From: Sisyra terminalis | Taxonomy: Eukaryota; Arthropoda; Insecta; Neuroptera; Sisyridae | Assembly (NCBI GenBank): GCA_958496175.1 | Contig: OY292278.1 | Coordinates: 15,810,001 to 15,874,000, forward strand | DNA length: 64,000 nt | Direction of reading: 5' to 3' | Part shown: one piece after another, positions 50,301-58,490 of the stretch | How the letters are laid out: every line of letters starts with the position of its first letter | Position numbering within the stretch: the first letter of the stretch is position 1 | Made by a program: the position numbers and the translations under genes | Notes under the pieces: model-generated | What the model was told of the DNA's origin: nothing | The model's input: the letters and a program-made list of their open reading frames with translations, nothing else | Databases searched by the model: none

Positions 50301-53270
50301 ATTTTTTCGCTGACTTTGAATAGTTATACTGTGTATACAATATATAAGATATATTGCAGTCCAATTTATGTAGTATAATTTAATAAAATAATATATACAA
50401 ATCATACCGCCAACATAAATTTGAACAGAAGTTCAAACAAAAATATTCGTGACGTATTGCCCAGATACGTATTTCGATTGCCAAGCAATCTTCACCAGTG
50501 GTCATCAAGTAGTTTGGATCACTTCGTAACTGCTTTGTGAATCATCACAAATTGATCTCTAAAACTCCTGAAGTTCTAATTTTTAATTCAGAAGTATTAT
50601 AAAGTATTAAAAACAAAATTTTAAGAAAATATGAAGAAATTCACAAACGTGAATCATCACAAAACAGTTACGGAGTGATCCAAACTACTTGATGACCACT
50701 GGTGAAGATTGCTTGGCAATCGAAATACGTATCTGGGCAATACGTCACGAATATTTTTGTTTGAACTTCTGTTTAAATTTATGTTTGTGGTATGATTTTT
50801 ATATATTATTATATTAAATTATACTACATAAATTGGACTGCAATATATCTTATGTACTGTATACACTGAAGCTGTATAGTAAAAATTAAGCAGACAATGA
50901 AACTTGAATTAAAAATCAAAAACTCATTTATTCTACAACGAGTATTACTGATTCCCAAACAGTGCTTCTAAAACTTCCTTTTACTCATTCTCTTTTTAAG
51001 GGATTACATGGGTTTCTCGGTTCCAAGAAGTCGATTGTTTTATTATCTAATTAATTTTTATAACATCTGATATTGGCCAAAATTTTTAAGTTGATCCAAG
51101 TAATAGTTTCGTAGATGCAGCTTTGGAAATCTCAGCGCGAAGTTACATTATTACGATTAGCATTATATTACTTAAAAAATATTTTAAATGAATAAAGGAC
51201 ATAGGACGATAAGTATAGTGAATCGGCACCAGAAGGGTATTTGGTTCATAATTTCAGGGTAATTTAAAGGTTTTCCTGGCGATGTTGGGTTTAATGGAGA
51301 TAAAAGAGAGCAAGGCGACATTGGTGAATTAGGCAGACCAGGTGTACCTGGCGCACTAGGAGAAAGAGGAATAAGTGTACAAGGTCCACAAGGATTGAAA
51401 GATTATCCAGGGATGCGAGGATCTGTAGAACCACGAGGACAACCGGGATCACCATGCTTATCAAGTTTACGTGGTTTACGTGATTTACCTGGAAAACCTG
51501 GTCAAAAAAAAGATCGAGGTGATATGGGGCTTAGTATTTTAGGAGGTGATATTGGCCGAAAAGGAGAGCGAGGTTCCAAAGGTGAACGTGGTGAAGAAGG
51601 ACCTCAAGGATTTATAGGTCGTCCTGGAATCCCAGGCGAAAAAGGAGTAGTTGGTCCAAAAGGAGCTCCCGGTTTTGTGGGATTGACCCTGAAATTATGA
51701 ATCAAATACCCCTCTGGGGCCGATTCATTATACTTATCGTCCTATGCCCATTAAATGATGGTACAAACCATCGAAAAAAATCGATATATTGTTCAAGAAC
51801 TTCGATGTTTTTAACATTGATGTTTCACTTTTAAAAATATCGATGTTTTTATGAGCAATGTTGTATCCCTAGTGGCGGCGACATTTCCCATCATGCATTA
51901 CAGCATTGGGATACCTTCTTTTATATTATCTTAACATTTCCCATCGTTCAAAAAATTGGAGTTTATCATTTCAAATAACAAAACTTTCCATGTAATAATT
52001 TGAACGAGTCCGTCTTGAAGAGTAGCACGCTCTACCGATTCTGGACCTCAAATTGATGCCATTTTTTGAAAATTACATTTGGACTCCTTGTATTTATATT
52101 TCGTAGATGAAAACCAAAAATAATTTCATCCAAAACAAAACCCTTTTGATCATTGATTATAAATTAATTAAATCCCTAATTGGATAACTTTTGATCAAGT
52201 TCCCTGACTTTTAATCTACTCAAATGAAATTTCCCAATTTTCGCTTTTGAAATCAAAAACGATCGATTCATAAGAATCATTTTTCAAATGCGTGTATAAC
52301 TTGGTTTATATACTAAAACTTCGCCAAATTATTGGTAAAGAACCAATTTTGTGCAGAATAAATTCATAAAGGTAAAAGAAACGGTTGTCCTGAGTCGAAG
52401 AAGGTAATAAAATTGAAACAGTAAATCATGTTGGCCGAATTTGTGCAATACCGTTTGTGAATTTCTTCATATTTTCTTAATATTTTGTTTTTAATACTTT
52501 ATAATACTTCTGAATTAAAAATTAGAACTTCAGGAATTTTAGAGATCAAATGTTATCCATCTTCTCCATAAGTGTAAGTGCCTGAAATAACGTTTAGATT
52601 AACAGGATTTGAATATTTTAAAGTAGACTTGATTAGTTGAAATTTTGATCAATTTTTGTATTTTGTTACTGATTGCATATTTTAGTTTATTGGATCCCAA
52701 AAACCTTATATTGACTTCAAAATGGCATTGTTTTGGATGACAAAATGTCGACATGAAAATTTTTACTATCAATTATTTATTAATCTTAAAATATTTTTTC
52801 CAATAAATTTTTAGGATGCATCACATTCTTACGATCCTAAAACAACAGATACGTCGTTAAAAGACGAAATTGAAACTATGAAACGAATGATGAGAGAATT
52901 ACGTCATGAATTAGAGCTAAAAAAAGAGGAAAATGATAAATTGTCCACAGTTTTGAAACAAGTTACAAAAAATCGAAATCAACTAAGAAATGAATCAAAA
53001 AAAGTCTTATTAAACACCAGATTATGGTTATCGGAACAAAGTAACATCAATGAAAATTTATCAGAAACAATTGAAGAGAAAAATCAAGTATTAACTCAAT
53101 TGAAGGATGAGAATAAGTTGAGTAAACTTACATATTGCTTAAGTATAAAGTTTTAATTCGAAACCATAATTTTTAGGAATTTACTAAGAGAAATTGAGTA
53201 TTTGAGAAGTCAAATCAAATATCCAACAAATAATTTGATCGAGATTCCTTCTTCAGATGGTATGAGTTAA
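26333..53270 (+). CDS. Giant coiled-coil protein, about 23 coding exons
   Basis: Exons: 26333-26590, 29856-30020, 30084-30241, 30312-30348, 30527-30688, 30759-30941, 31402-31896, 33713-33952, 34228-34278, 34348-34431, 37061-37201, 37361-37423, 37485-37619, 37675-37938, 38152-38277, 38335-38478, 38532-38711, 41365-41568, 41940-42296, 42367-44692, 47670-50092, 52815-53116, 53177-53270. All are phase-compatible, about 2,863 aa. Nearly the whole chain is Glu/Lys/Gln/Leu heptad coiled coil. Only a short Asp/Asn/Arg-rich head and a globular-looking patch (GVWDADGLTFYHVTCVDIFG, exon 3) are not. No motor, membrane segment or known C-terminal domain is visible. A cytoskeletal, centrosomal or Golgi tether is conceivable, but function is not assigned. 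Start is the ATG at 26333 (an alternative is 26366). The very large exons 42367-44692 and 47670-50092 are split by a 3-kb transposon-filled intron. Confidence 0.8.
29036..29294. mobile_element. MITE with G-rich ends (GGCGGA..GCAGGATTTTTTT family), copy 1
   Basis: Left end GGCGGAGGCAGGATTTTTTT then a G run; right end a C run then AAATCCGCCCTTGCCTG. The interior (CACAATATCATCTTTCATTT ... TTTACAACTCTAATAATTTG) is nearly identical to 33105-33352. About 255 bp, non-coding, in intron 1 of the giant coiled-coil gene. The rest of this 3.3-kb intron shows no gene. Confidence 0.65.
31001..31294 (+). CDS. Alternative terminal exon 1 of the giant coiled-coil gene
   Basis: An AAAG acceptor at 30997-31000 opens a phase-0 frame of 97 codons that continues from exon 30759-30941. 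It starts TQKRSSSASEYFTASSKSLS and stops at 31292-31294, 26 bp before an AATAAA at 31320-31325. The next exon (31402) is also phase 0 from the same donor. Splicing to 31001 would therefore give a short protein (about 418 aa) with a Ser-rich tail, and skipping it gives the giant form. Inferred from splice and poly(A) signals only. Confidence 0.5.
   Translation, partial: TQKRSSSASEYFTASSKSLSTSSKCPLNSNPTINGNETFPLHNMISKEKPERLTDLKAATLLEDLFPFKSKLKATYQDLTVENKLFSHGSGDHPLTF
32757..33578. mobile_element. Foldback element C with nested G-rich-end MITE
   Basis: Left arm 32757-about 32900 and right arm about 33460-33578 are reverse complements (GTTCGTTCCTAGATATT against AATATCTAGGAACGAACC; GATCACAAACAGCTACTATG against CATAGTAACTGTTTGTGATC). 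The centre was later invaded by the MITE at 33105-33352. It lies in the intron between coding exons 31402-31896 and 33713-33952. Confidence 0.7.
33105..33352. mobile_element. MITE with G-rich ends, copy 2 (nested)
   Basis: Same family as 29036-29294: left GGGCAGATTCAGGATTTTTT plus G run, right C run plus CAATCCGTCCTTGC. The shared interior includes TTCTAAGTATGTACTGT(G/T)ATGGAATCTCCACA. It lies inside foldback C, so it is younger than that element. Confidence 0.65.
34534..34743 (+). CDS. Alternative terminal exon 2 of the giant coiled-coil gene
   Basis: A TTTTAG acceptor at 34528-34533 leads into a phase-0 frame (HETKAEQKSNCAAKVIECDN onward) of 69 codons ending TGA at 34741-34743. The upstream exon 34348-34431 ends phase 0, and so would join equally to 34534 or to 37061. 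It would give a medium isoform of about 680 aa. An AATAAA occurs near 35070, after a hAT insertion in the putative 3' UTR. Confidence 0.45.
   Translation, partial: HETKAEQKSNCAAKVIECDNQMKPSKTVLDSSNLLKTDKISDKTDEMLSWDWPKTDVLRARATKNSNRC
34776..34985. mobile_element. hAT MITE
   Basis: Ends CAGGGTTTCTTATACTTTT and GTTTAAGAAACTCTG are inverted. Flanks ACTTATAC (34768-34775) and ATTTATAC (34986-34993) form an 8-bp duplication with one difference. Non-coding, immediately after alternative exon 34534-34743. Confidence 0.75.
35254..35642. mobile_element. hAT element with perfect 8-bp TSD
   Basis: Terminal inverted repeats CAGTGGCGTAGCTAGG and CCTAGCTACGCCACTG, flanked on both sides by the identical octamer GCTACAAT (35246-35253 and 35643-35650). 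389 bp, non-coding. Intronic in the giant coiled-coil gene. The 1.4 kb downstream to the next exon (35651-37060) shows no gene. Confidence 0.9.
38712..40312. other. Intronic stretch without recognised features
   Basis: First part of the 2.65-kb intron between coding exons 38532-38711 and 41365-41568. The phrase CTGAACCGATTTTACTGAAA (about 39728) and a related CGGATAAACCGATTTTTATG near 40162 look like diverged repeat ends (compare 53630-53660), but no boundaries could be fixed. Confidence 0.3.
40313..41139. mobile_element. Foldback element D
   Basis: Arms about 40313-40590 and 40866-41139 are reverse complements. TTTGCTCCCATGCCGAAATT pairs with AATTTCGGCATGGGAGCAAA, and TACAATTGTATGCTCTACAA with TTGTAGAGCATACAATTGTA. 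Only 275 bp separate them. Non-coding, intronic in the giant coiled-coil gene. Confidence 0.75.
41644..41867. mobile_element. Pogo/Tigger-like MITE with TA duplication
   Basis: Starts CAGTAATCCCTTTCATACAG and ends GAGAGATTACTG, each bounded by TA (41642-41643 and 41868-41869). The CGCGG/CCGCG patches near the ends fit pogo-family elements of the Tc1/mariner superfamily. 224 bp, intronic. Confidence 0.75.
44909..45135. mobile_element. hAT element with perfect 8-bp TSD
   Basis: Ends CATGGGTCGGCAACCTGC and AAGGTTGCCGACCCATG are inverted. The octamer TTCTGCAC flanks both sides (44901-44908 and 45136-45143). The interior is rich in GCGGCC/GGGCCGC, the classic CAGGGGTCGGCAACC hAT type. 227 bp, in the intron between the two huge coiled-coil exons. 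Confidence 0.92.
45147..46295. mobile_element. Foldback element E, about 1.1 kb palindrome
   Basis: The outer arms pair over about 300 bp each (TAAGATAATATATAAGAAGG against CCTTCTTCCATATTATCTTA; TCCCATTTAAATAACATGTA against TACATGTTATTTAAATGGGA). The inner part also pairs (GAAATTGAATTTTCTAC against GAGAATTCAATTTCC), so the element is almost wholly palindromic. End fragments of the same family recur at 47440-47520 and 51875-51945. Non-coding. Confidence 0.75.
46440..47490 (-). mobile_element. Degenerate LINE (RT plus RNase H), interrupted by a MITE
   Basis: On the minus strand 47490-47288 gives an RT fragment (LLPTLWNLVMDPLLRQLNEQ, the GGVLSPLLWNL motif region). 47116-46765 gives the thumb (VKYLGITFDQTFTWN and IIRPILTYGATVWWP). 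46715-46630 gives RNase H (VSGHFGIKGNEEADELPKAGS). Stops and frame changes are numerous. RT plus a C-terminal RNase H points to an I-like clade. It is cut by the MITE at 47126-47278. Confidence 0.75.
47126..47278. mobile_element. 9-bp-TSD MITE family (Mutator-like), copy 1
   Basis: 153 bp. The inverted ends are CAAGGTTTGTAAATTACACA and TGTGTATTTTATAAACCTTA. Both flanks are the identical nonamer GATGTCATT (47117-47125 and 47279-47287). The interior contains AAATGACGTCATACGAAGAA. Other copies: 58345-58490, 62652-62806, 63264-63409. Nine-base duplications are characteristic of Mutator-like transposition. It interrupts a LINE reverse transcriptase. Confidence 0.88.
50327..50866. mobile_element. 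Foldback element F
   Basis: Arms about 50327-50575 and 50640-50866 pair almost perfectly (GATATATTGCAGTCCAATTT against AAATTGGACTGCAATATATC; CAGATACGTATTTCGATTGC against GCAATCGAAATACGTATCTG). The centre around 50560-50650 recurs inverted at 52450-52556. A hAT-type terminus CAGGGGTGGGCAAAC lies just upstream at 50219. Non-coding, intronic. Confidence 0.8.
51192..51750 (+). mobile_element. Element with about 60-bp inverted ends enclosing a collagen-like frame
   Basis: Left 51197-51260 and right 51686-51749 are reverse complements over about 60 bp with few mismatches (ATAGGACGATAAGTATAGTG against a CATTATACTTATCGTCCTAT-type partner; TATTTGGTTCATAATTTCAG against CTGAAATTATGAATCAAATA). The octamer TTAAATGA occurs just outside both ends (51184-51191 and 51751-51758), a candidate target duplication. 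All of the interior is a collagen-like reading frame. This is the architecture of a non-autonomous DNA transposon that captured a host exon. It lies in the last large intron of the giant coiled-coil gene. Confidence 0.65.
51263..51700 (+). pseudogene. Collagen-like Gly-X-Y fragment (probably captured)
   Basis: One uninterrupted frame of 145 codons from TTT at 51263 to TGA at 51698. It is a Gly-X-Y chain (FPGDVGFNGD..., RPGVPGALGERG, ERGSKGERGEEGPQGFIGRP, GEKGVVGPKGAPG). Type IV or fibrillar collagen would have glycine at every third place. Here several glycines are replaced by Arg, Asp, Glu, Lys or Cys/Ser (DKR, LKD, SVE, LRD, QKK, SPCLSS), mostly G-to-A type changes at glycine codons. There is one register break (ISVQG). 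There is no start, signal peptide, NC1 domain or splice-ready context, and a stop lies immediately upstream. This looks like a decaying fragment of a collagen gene. Whether any of it is expressed cannot be told. Confidence 0.65.
52450..52556. repeat. Inverted copy of the centre of foldback element F
   Basis: TGTGAATTTCTTCATATTTT through GAACTTCAGGAATTTTAGAG is the reverse complement of about 50558-50655. It is a solo piece of the same family without its arms. The remaining intron to 52814 shows nothing. Confidence 0.6.
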
Positions 53271-55659
53271 ATTGATTGGCTGATATTGGAAAAAAAGCGT
53301 TTAATATTTTATTTATAACTTAATATATATTTCTATTATTTGTATATGTTTTTTTAAACAATTTTTATAAAATAAATGTATTTTTTAAAAATAAACATTT
53401 TTAAAAAATACTTTTACTTATTTGTCGTAAATAAAAAAATGCTTTTAATCCACTACGATAGCATATTCCGGTAGTGCCTGAAAAGGTACATCAGTTATAA
53501 GTATTTTGTGATAAGTAAAATATGATACAATTTTTAACATAATTTTAACTTTTAATGTCAAATTATCTATCTTGTATCTATTATTATAAAGAGAAAAGAT
53601 TTGATTGTTTGTTTGCTTTGAATAGGCTCCGAAACTACTTGACCGATTTGAAAAATTCTTTCACTGTTGGGAAGCTACACTATTTCCGGTGAACATAGGC
53701 TATATTAAATTTTCAAAAAAGTTAGGGACCCATACTAAAACTCCAATAATCTAACCCAAGGTCTGAAAAAATTACCAAAATAAAATTCTTTTATCGCATG
53801 CGCTGCGAAAACTATTGGTTATAGAACAAAATAATGTAGTACGCTTTTACAGAACATATCATTATGTACAAAAAATAGAGCGACAGCATAAGTCTAACTA
53901 TTATAGTTATGTCACAATAAGGGTTTTTTTCATTTTAAAAAATATATATAAATGCCACCGTTATAAAAGCTCTTTTATTTTATACTTTGGGATCAATCCT
54001 TATCAAAATAAATGACTTCATATTTAAGTTTGCTTCAATACCATTATATAACTTTTTGAGTTATTCAATTTGAACATTCCATTCGAAAGATATCATAAGT
54101 TTAAAAATGTAAGTTTTTTGAAAAATATCGCATGGTCATCTCATTTTAATTATAATTAAGACCAACTTTTTTGAACTTGGCGATATTTTTTATTTATGTA
54201 TAGATGCTGATTGATTTACAGATAATTTGGTCTACGGTAGGTATACCTATCGTAGCTATATGCAATAGACATACTCTTTTTAGATATTTATAAATATTTT
54301 TTTGAAAATTAATTGATTATTACATAGAACAATTTTATTCTTTGCAACAGTTTATTAAATGTGTCTTTTTAAAGTTGACAAAATAGAGTTTTTAAGTATG
54401 ATTATGTTTTTCGTAAAAGAAATAAGAAAAATAAAAATTTTCATTTATCACTGAAAATGGCAAATTTGAAAAGAAAACATAATATACACCTACGTTACAC
54501 AGACGAAGTTGCGGGGATCAGTTAGTAGGTAATAATATTGTATGTATTTAAATGTAGGAGAAGAACGAAATTACAACGAAAAATAAAACCGGAATATATA
54601 AAATTAAATGTGGTTCCTGTGAAAAATTCTACATTGACCAAACGGGTAGATCTTTCGGAACAAGATATAAGGAACATACAAATATACAGAAGCTAAAAGA
54701 ATCATGTCATTGGTTAAAACTTATAAAGTTTTAGTAACACTTTCACTGATTGGTCGAATAAAAGATTGAGCTTTACACGAAGTGTTATGATTGGCCCATG
54801 CGTCCTGCGCCATTCACATAACTACAGTGCCTTGATTTGTACAAAGTAAGCTGAGTATTTCTCGTTTAAAGTCACTTTTGAGTACAGAACATTTGGAACG
54901 GTATTTCTTTCGATTTATAATTAATATATCGCAAAGAAAATGATTGTTATTTAAATAATTTTTCTATATAACTCTTAATTATAATCCAGAATTAATATTA
55001 TTCAATTTAAAAATTACTTTTGAGGATGAAGATCGTTGATTTTGTAAGGGTTATTTTCTTCGCACAATTAAGACCTTTGGTCTTAATAAAGATCCGTGAA
55101 CTGAGAACCATAACAAAAAAATCTTATCATATTTTGGCAACTTATTTTCTTATTCTAATTTTGATCATTATCGTGATCAACGATCATTGGTCTTATTGTT
55201 TTTTAAAGCGAAATTTTGACTTACGATTTGAAGTTTTCGAATAAAGTCCAATAACTCTATTTCACTGTCCGCATTTATGATTGTATCGTCTACGAATCAA
55301 AGGTTGGAAAATCACTTTCCACTAGTTTTGATTCCACTTTTTTTACTTCTCCAAAGTGAGTTCCAGTATAATCTCTCCCACAACAACTTGAAATTTCACA
55401 AAACACCTTTATGACGAAAATAATCAATGCTTAAATTTCGAAACAAATTTTAAGCTTCTACATAATTGCTAGAAAGGATCACATATGAACACCTCGGAAG
55501 AATATGAAATATACAAAGCTCACAAACTAAATTCAAATAATATCCTTAACGAAAAACTATATAAAACTGGCACTTTTTAACTTCGTCATGGATCATTTCA
55601 GTTGGTTTCCCGGTTTTCCCTACCGAATAACAAAAAAACATGTGCTAGCGATCTATTCA
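53271..55659. other. Intergenic: 3' flank of the coiled-coil gene and repeats
   Basis: An AATAAA near 53371 probably ends the coiled-coil transcript. 53590-53800 carries the phrase GAAACTACTTGACCGATTTG and a following motif set typical of dispersed insect repeats; its class is uncertain. Apart from the Penelope-like fragment at 54555-54734 no gene is seen. Confidence 0.4.
54555..54734 (+). pseudogene. Penelope-like element fragment, GIY-YIG endonuclease domain
   Basis: The frame reads KTGIYKIKCGSCEKFYIDQT then GRSFGTRYKEH. This matches the GIY-YIG nuclease core of Penelope-like retroelements (GIY, then YIG, then R..EH). Here YIG has become YID, and a stop follows about 20 codons later. No reverse transcriptase is recognisable next to it. 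A dead remnant. Confidence 0.7.
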
Positions 55660-55926
55660 ATCCACTTGACTCCTTGAAGTTTTCACCCCTTTGAAACTTC
55701 GCATCCCCCCTAACTGTTTGTGAGCGTCTTTCTACTGTACATTTTCGTTGGTTTTATTTTTTATTAATACCGACATAATAAAACATTATACCAGTTGTTC
55801 AGAATATATTGCTTTTTTACTTTTTTCTCATATTTACAGTATAACTACATAGAAGAAACTACAAATATAGAACGAATAATAAAATTACCAAACCATATCA
55901 TACTATACTATGTATAAAAGTAATGT

Positions 55927-56973
55927 TTAATAATCATCATAAGCATCTTTATCCTGATCTTTTTTGATTTTTGTATAAGTTGTCAAAGTCAATTTTAACA
56001 TTATAATTCTTTGGGTGTAAGGCTTCACTTCGGTTACGGCTAATATTTTTGTCAAATTCACTAACTCTTCATTGTCTTTAAAAAATTCCCATTGGACAAA
56101 ACTATTGATTAAACCTAATGATAGATTTGCTTTGGGAGCAACCATTCCTGTTAAAAAAACGTCTTCCATAACAGTTAACGGTTCTTGATAGGCGACATCG
56201 TATAATTTAGACAGTTTACGACCTGGAAAGAAGTAAAAGTGACCGCAAATGAAAAGTGGGTATTTATTGGCAGGGTAATATTCCTTAGGGATGTAGTAAT
56301 GGTTTTTAGGATCACGACTCGGTTCTGTTGTAGAGCACGACTCGCCGTAAATTGCTGGAGTATGTGCGACAATGTTAAAGAGGATTTTTTGGAAGTTGTT
56401 AACGTGAACAAATGTATTATCGTCAATTTTGGCAATGAATTGCACTGGAACGCAAAAATTCTTCAGCCAGTAGAGGGCGGACAGGGTTTTAAGTGTTAGA
56501 TTTTGATATGATTCGGCAACGTCCAGTTGAATTAAGTCATGGTATCGAGCAAATTCATATTTAATAATTAAATTTGTATGGGTGTTTGCTGTTCTACCGA
56601 CGAAGAAAATCACTTGAAAACCTTTCTTGATCGCCCACGCACCCCAACTATGTCGAATCGCGTACCGTTTCTTATGATTGCTAGGATGACTAATGACTAC
56701 GATAACATTCTCAATGTGCGGCCCCTTACACAATTGTAAATTATTTAAAAGGAAATGTTTCGACATTAAATCCTTGGCGAAACGTGGACTCTTATTACCT
56801 CTGACCACCGAAGGCCGAACATAATTTATTTCTTCCCTTGTCTCTAAAATAAATCCAAATTATATTAACTATTATGATAAGCTCATATATTATGGCTAAA
56901 AAAATAAAACCCTAAACATACCTTTGATGGCACAGAAGGAAATGATAACAAAAAGATGAAAAATAGATTTCAT
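55927..56973 (-). CDS. GT31 beta-1,3-galactosyltransferase-like protein, copy 1
   Basis: Exons on the minus strand 56973-56922 and 56843-55927, in phase, 322 aa. The first exon encodes a hydrophobic stretch (MKSIFHLFVIISFCAIK), a signal anchor or signal peptide, as expected of a type II Golgi enzyme. GT31 hallmarks follow: ENVIVVISHPSNHKKR, AIRHSWGAW, VIFFVGR, the acidic metal-binding site, YYIPKEYYP, YPLFICGHFYFFPG and VMEDVFLTG. Such enzymes transfer galactose or GlcNAc from a UDP-sugar in beta-1,3 linkage. The usual DDD is DDN here (residues 158-160, KIDDNTF), whereas copy 2 has DDD. The chain has no breaks, so the gene may be functional or only recently altered. The acceptor is unknown. 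Confidence 0.85.
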
Positions 56974-58061
56974 TTTTATGGAAAAAAGGTCCTCCTTGTA
57001 TTCGGAATTCCATTAAACTAAATCTCTAAAATTTGTAAATGACGAATTCAACGAAAGCAATACAATCAGCGCAATAAAAATAAATGTTGTAAAATCGTAA
57101 TTGCTATTAAGAAAATGGTATCGATAAATTTTTAACAATAATTACAGTTTAATTATTTATTTACTGTGCTTAAAATACCGATAATAGCCATTAAAAACTA
57201 TTATTCATCAAATTTTCCAATTGAGTGGGGAGGTCGTTTAATAAACAAATAAAAAATTATAAAATTATTACAACCATAAAAAATAAAAAAAATTTAACGC
57301 AAATATACAATATCGAAACAATATAAAAGAAACAGAAAAAAAGCGACCATAAATAAAAGATTTATTATTACTCAGTCGATCGTAGAATTGGTGGTGATGA
57401 TGACAGATCGATCAATTTTTAGTCGATGATTAATGGGGCGATTAATTAAGGGTGAATAATGTCCCAAGTTATACTAAATTGGGCCACAATTGGGTCCAAT
57501 AAAAATGTTTGGTCACTAGATTACGTGTTTTGGACCAATCCTATTGAATAGTCAGTGTTGTTATTATTACCCAATAGGGATGTTTTCACATATTTTTTCA
57601 TCTGGAACAAGTTTAGTATGGTGAATTCCGCTTATGGGTAGGCATTTATTCATACACGATGGTTCAAAGTATGCTTTAATTTTGAACAGCTTACAACAAT
57701 TAGTTTCATATTACAAGTGTTACGTTTTTGTTTCCCCAATATTAAATAATATTGTCTTAGCTAAGGTTTTTATTGTCACATGAAAAATTCTGGAGATAAC
57801 AAAAAATTATATACTTTTAGGAAAGTTGTAGTTTAAGGTTTTAACCAAAGATTAGGGAACTTGTATGGTTCAAGAATTAAATTACAAAAGTCTGCGACAA
57901 ATGAGAGTTATTTTAGATTTTTTTGGAGTAATTCTTTTGTTTTTGGGCGTGTTGAATTGGAAAATAATTTTTATTTTGTAATAGAACGTCACGTTTTTTA
58001 TAAATGGAAGGTATCTATGTTAAACAAGATCTAATCTTAAGTGATACAAGAACAAAATATC

Positions 58062-58285
58062 GGCTCAAGTATACTTTAGCACACCCACAATCTGACAACG
58101 TTGCATTTTCGACTATATTTTAATTTAATTCGCGATATTTTTGTTGATTCAATTCTAATATGGTATAATGCTCTTTTTTGTAGCTAAATTTTTATTATGG
58201 ATCGATTTAATCGCGAATTTAATTAAAAACAAAGTCGAAAATGCAACATTGTCAGATTGTGGGTGTGCTAAAGTACACATGAGCC
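58062..58285. mobile_element. hAT-type foldback MITE with perfect 8-bp TSD
   Basis: Long inverted ends: GGCTCAAGTATACTTTAGCA and TGCTAAAGTACACATGAGCC, continuing through CACCCACAATCTGACAACGT. Both flanks are AAAATATC (58054-58061 and 58286-58293). Unit B lacks the element and has a single AAAATATC at the matching place (about 63207), so this insertion followed the duplication. Relatives: 63632-63853, 15985-16200 and the centre of 4577-5242. Confidence 0.92.
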
Positions 58286-58344
58286 AAAATATCATTATGA
58301 AGTTTTACTGCTTTAACTGCATAAGGAAAAAAGGGTATAAGCCT

Positions 58345-58490
58345 CAAGGTTTCTACAATACACAGGTGGCCTCATGCGCCACGAGAAGTATCCAGAAGAG
58401 ATAATTTCAGACTGATTCAAATTTCTAAATTCTTCGTGTAACGTCATTTTTTTTTTCTAATGGGGCAACCTGTGTAATCGATAAACCTTG
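58345..58490. mobile_element. 9-bp-TSD MITE family, copy 2
   Basis: 146 bp. Ends CAAGGTTTCTACAATACACA and CTGTGTAATCGATAAACCTTG-type are inverted. Flanks are TATAAGCCT (58336-58344) and TATAAGCTT (58491-58499). The same insertion, in the same flanks, is present in unit B (63264-63409), so it predates the duplication. Confidence 0.85.

Noticed and set aside
55020..55244. 74-codon hydrophobic plus frame
   Set aside because: No start context, no splice partners and no family resemblance in a repeat-rich intergenic region.
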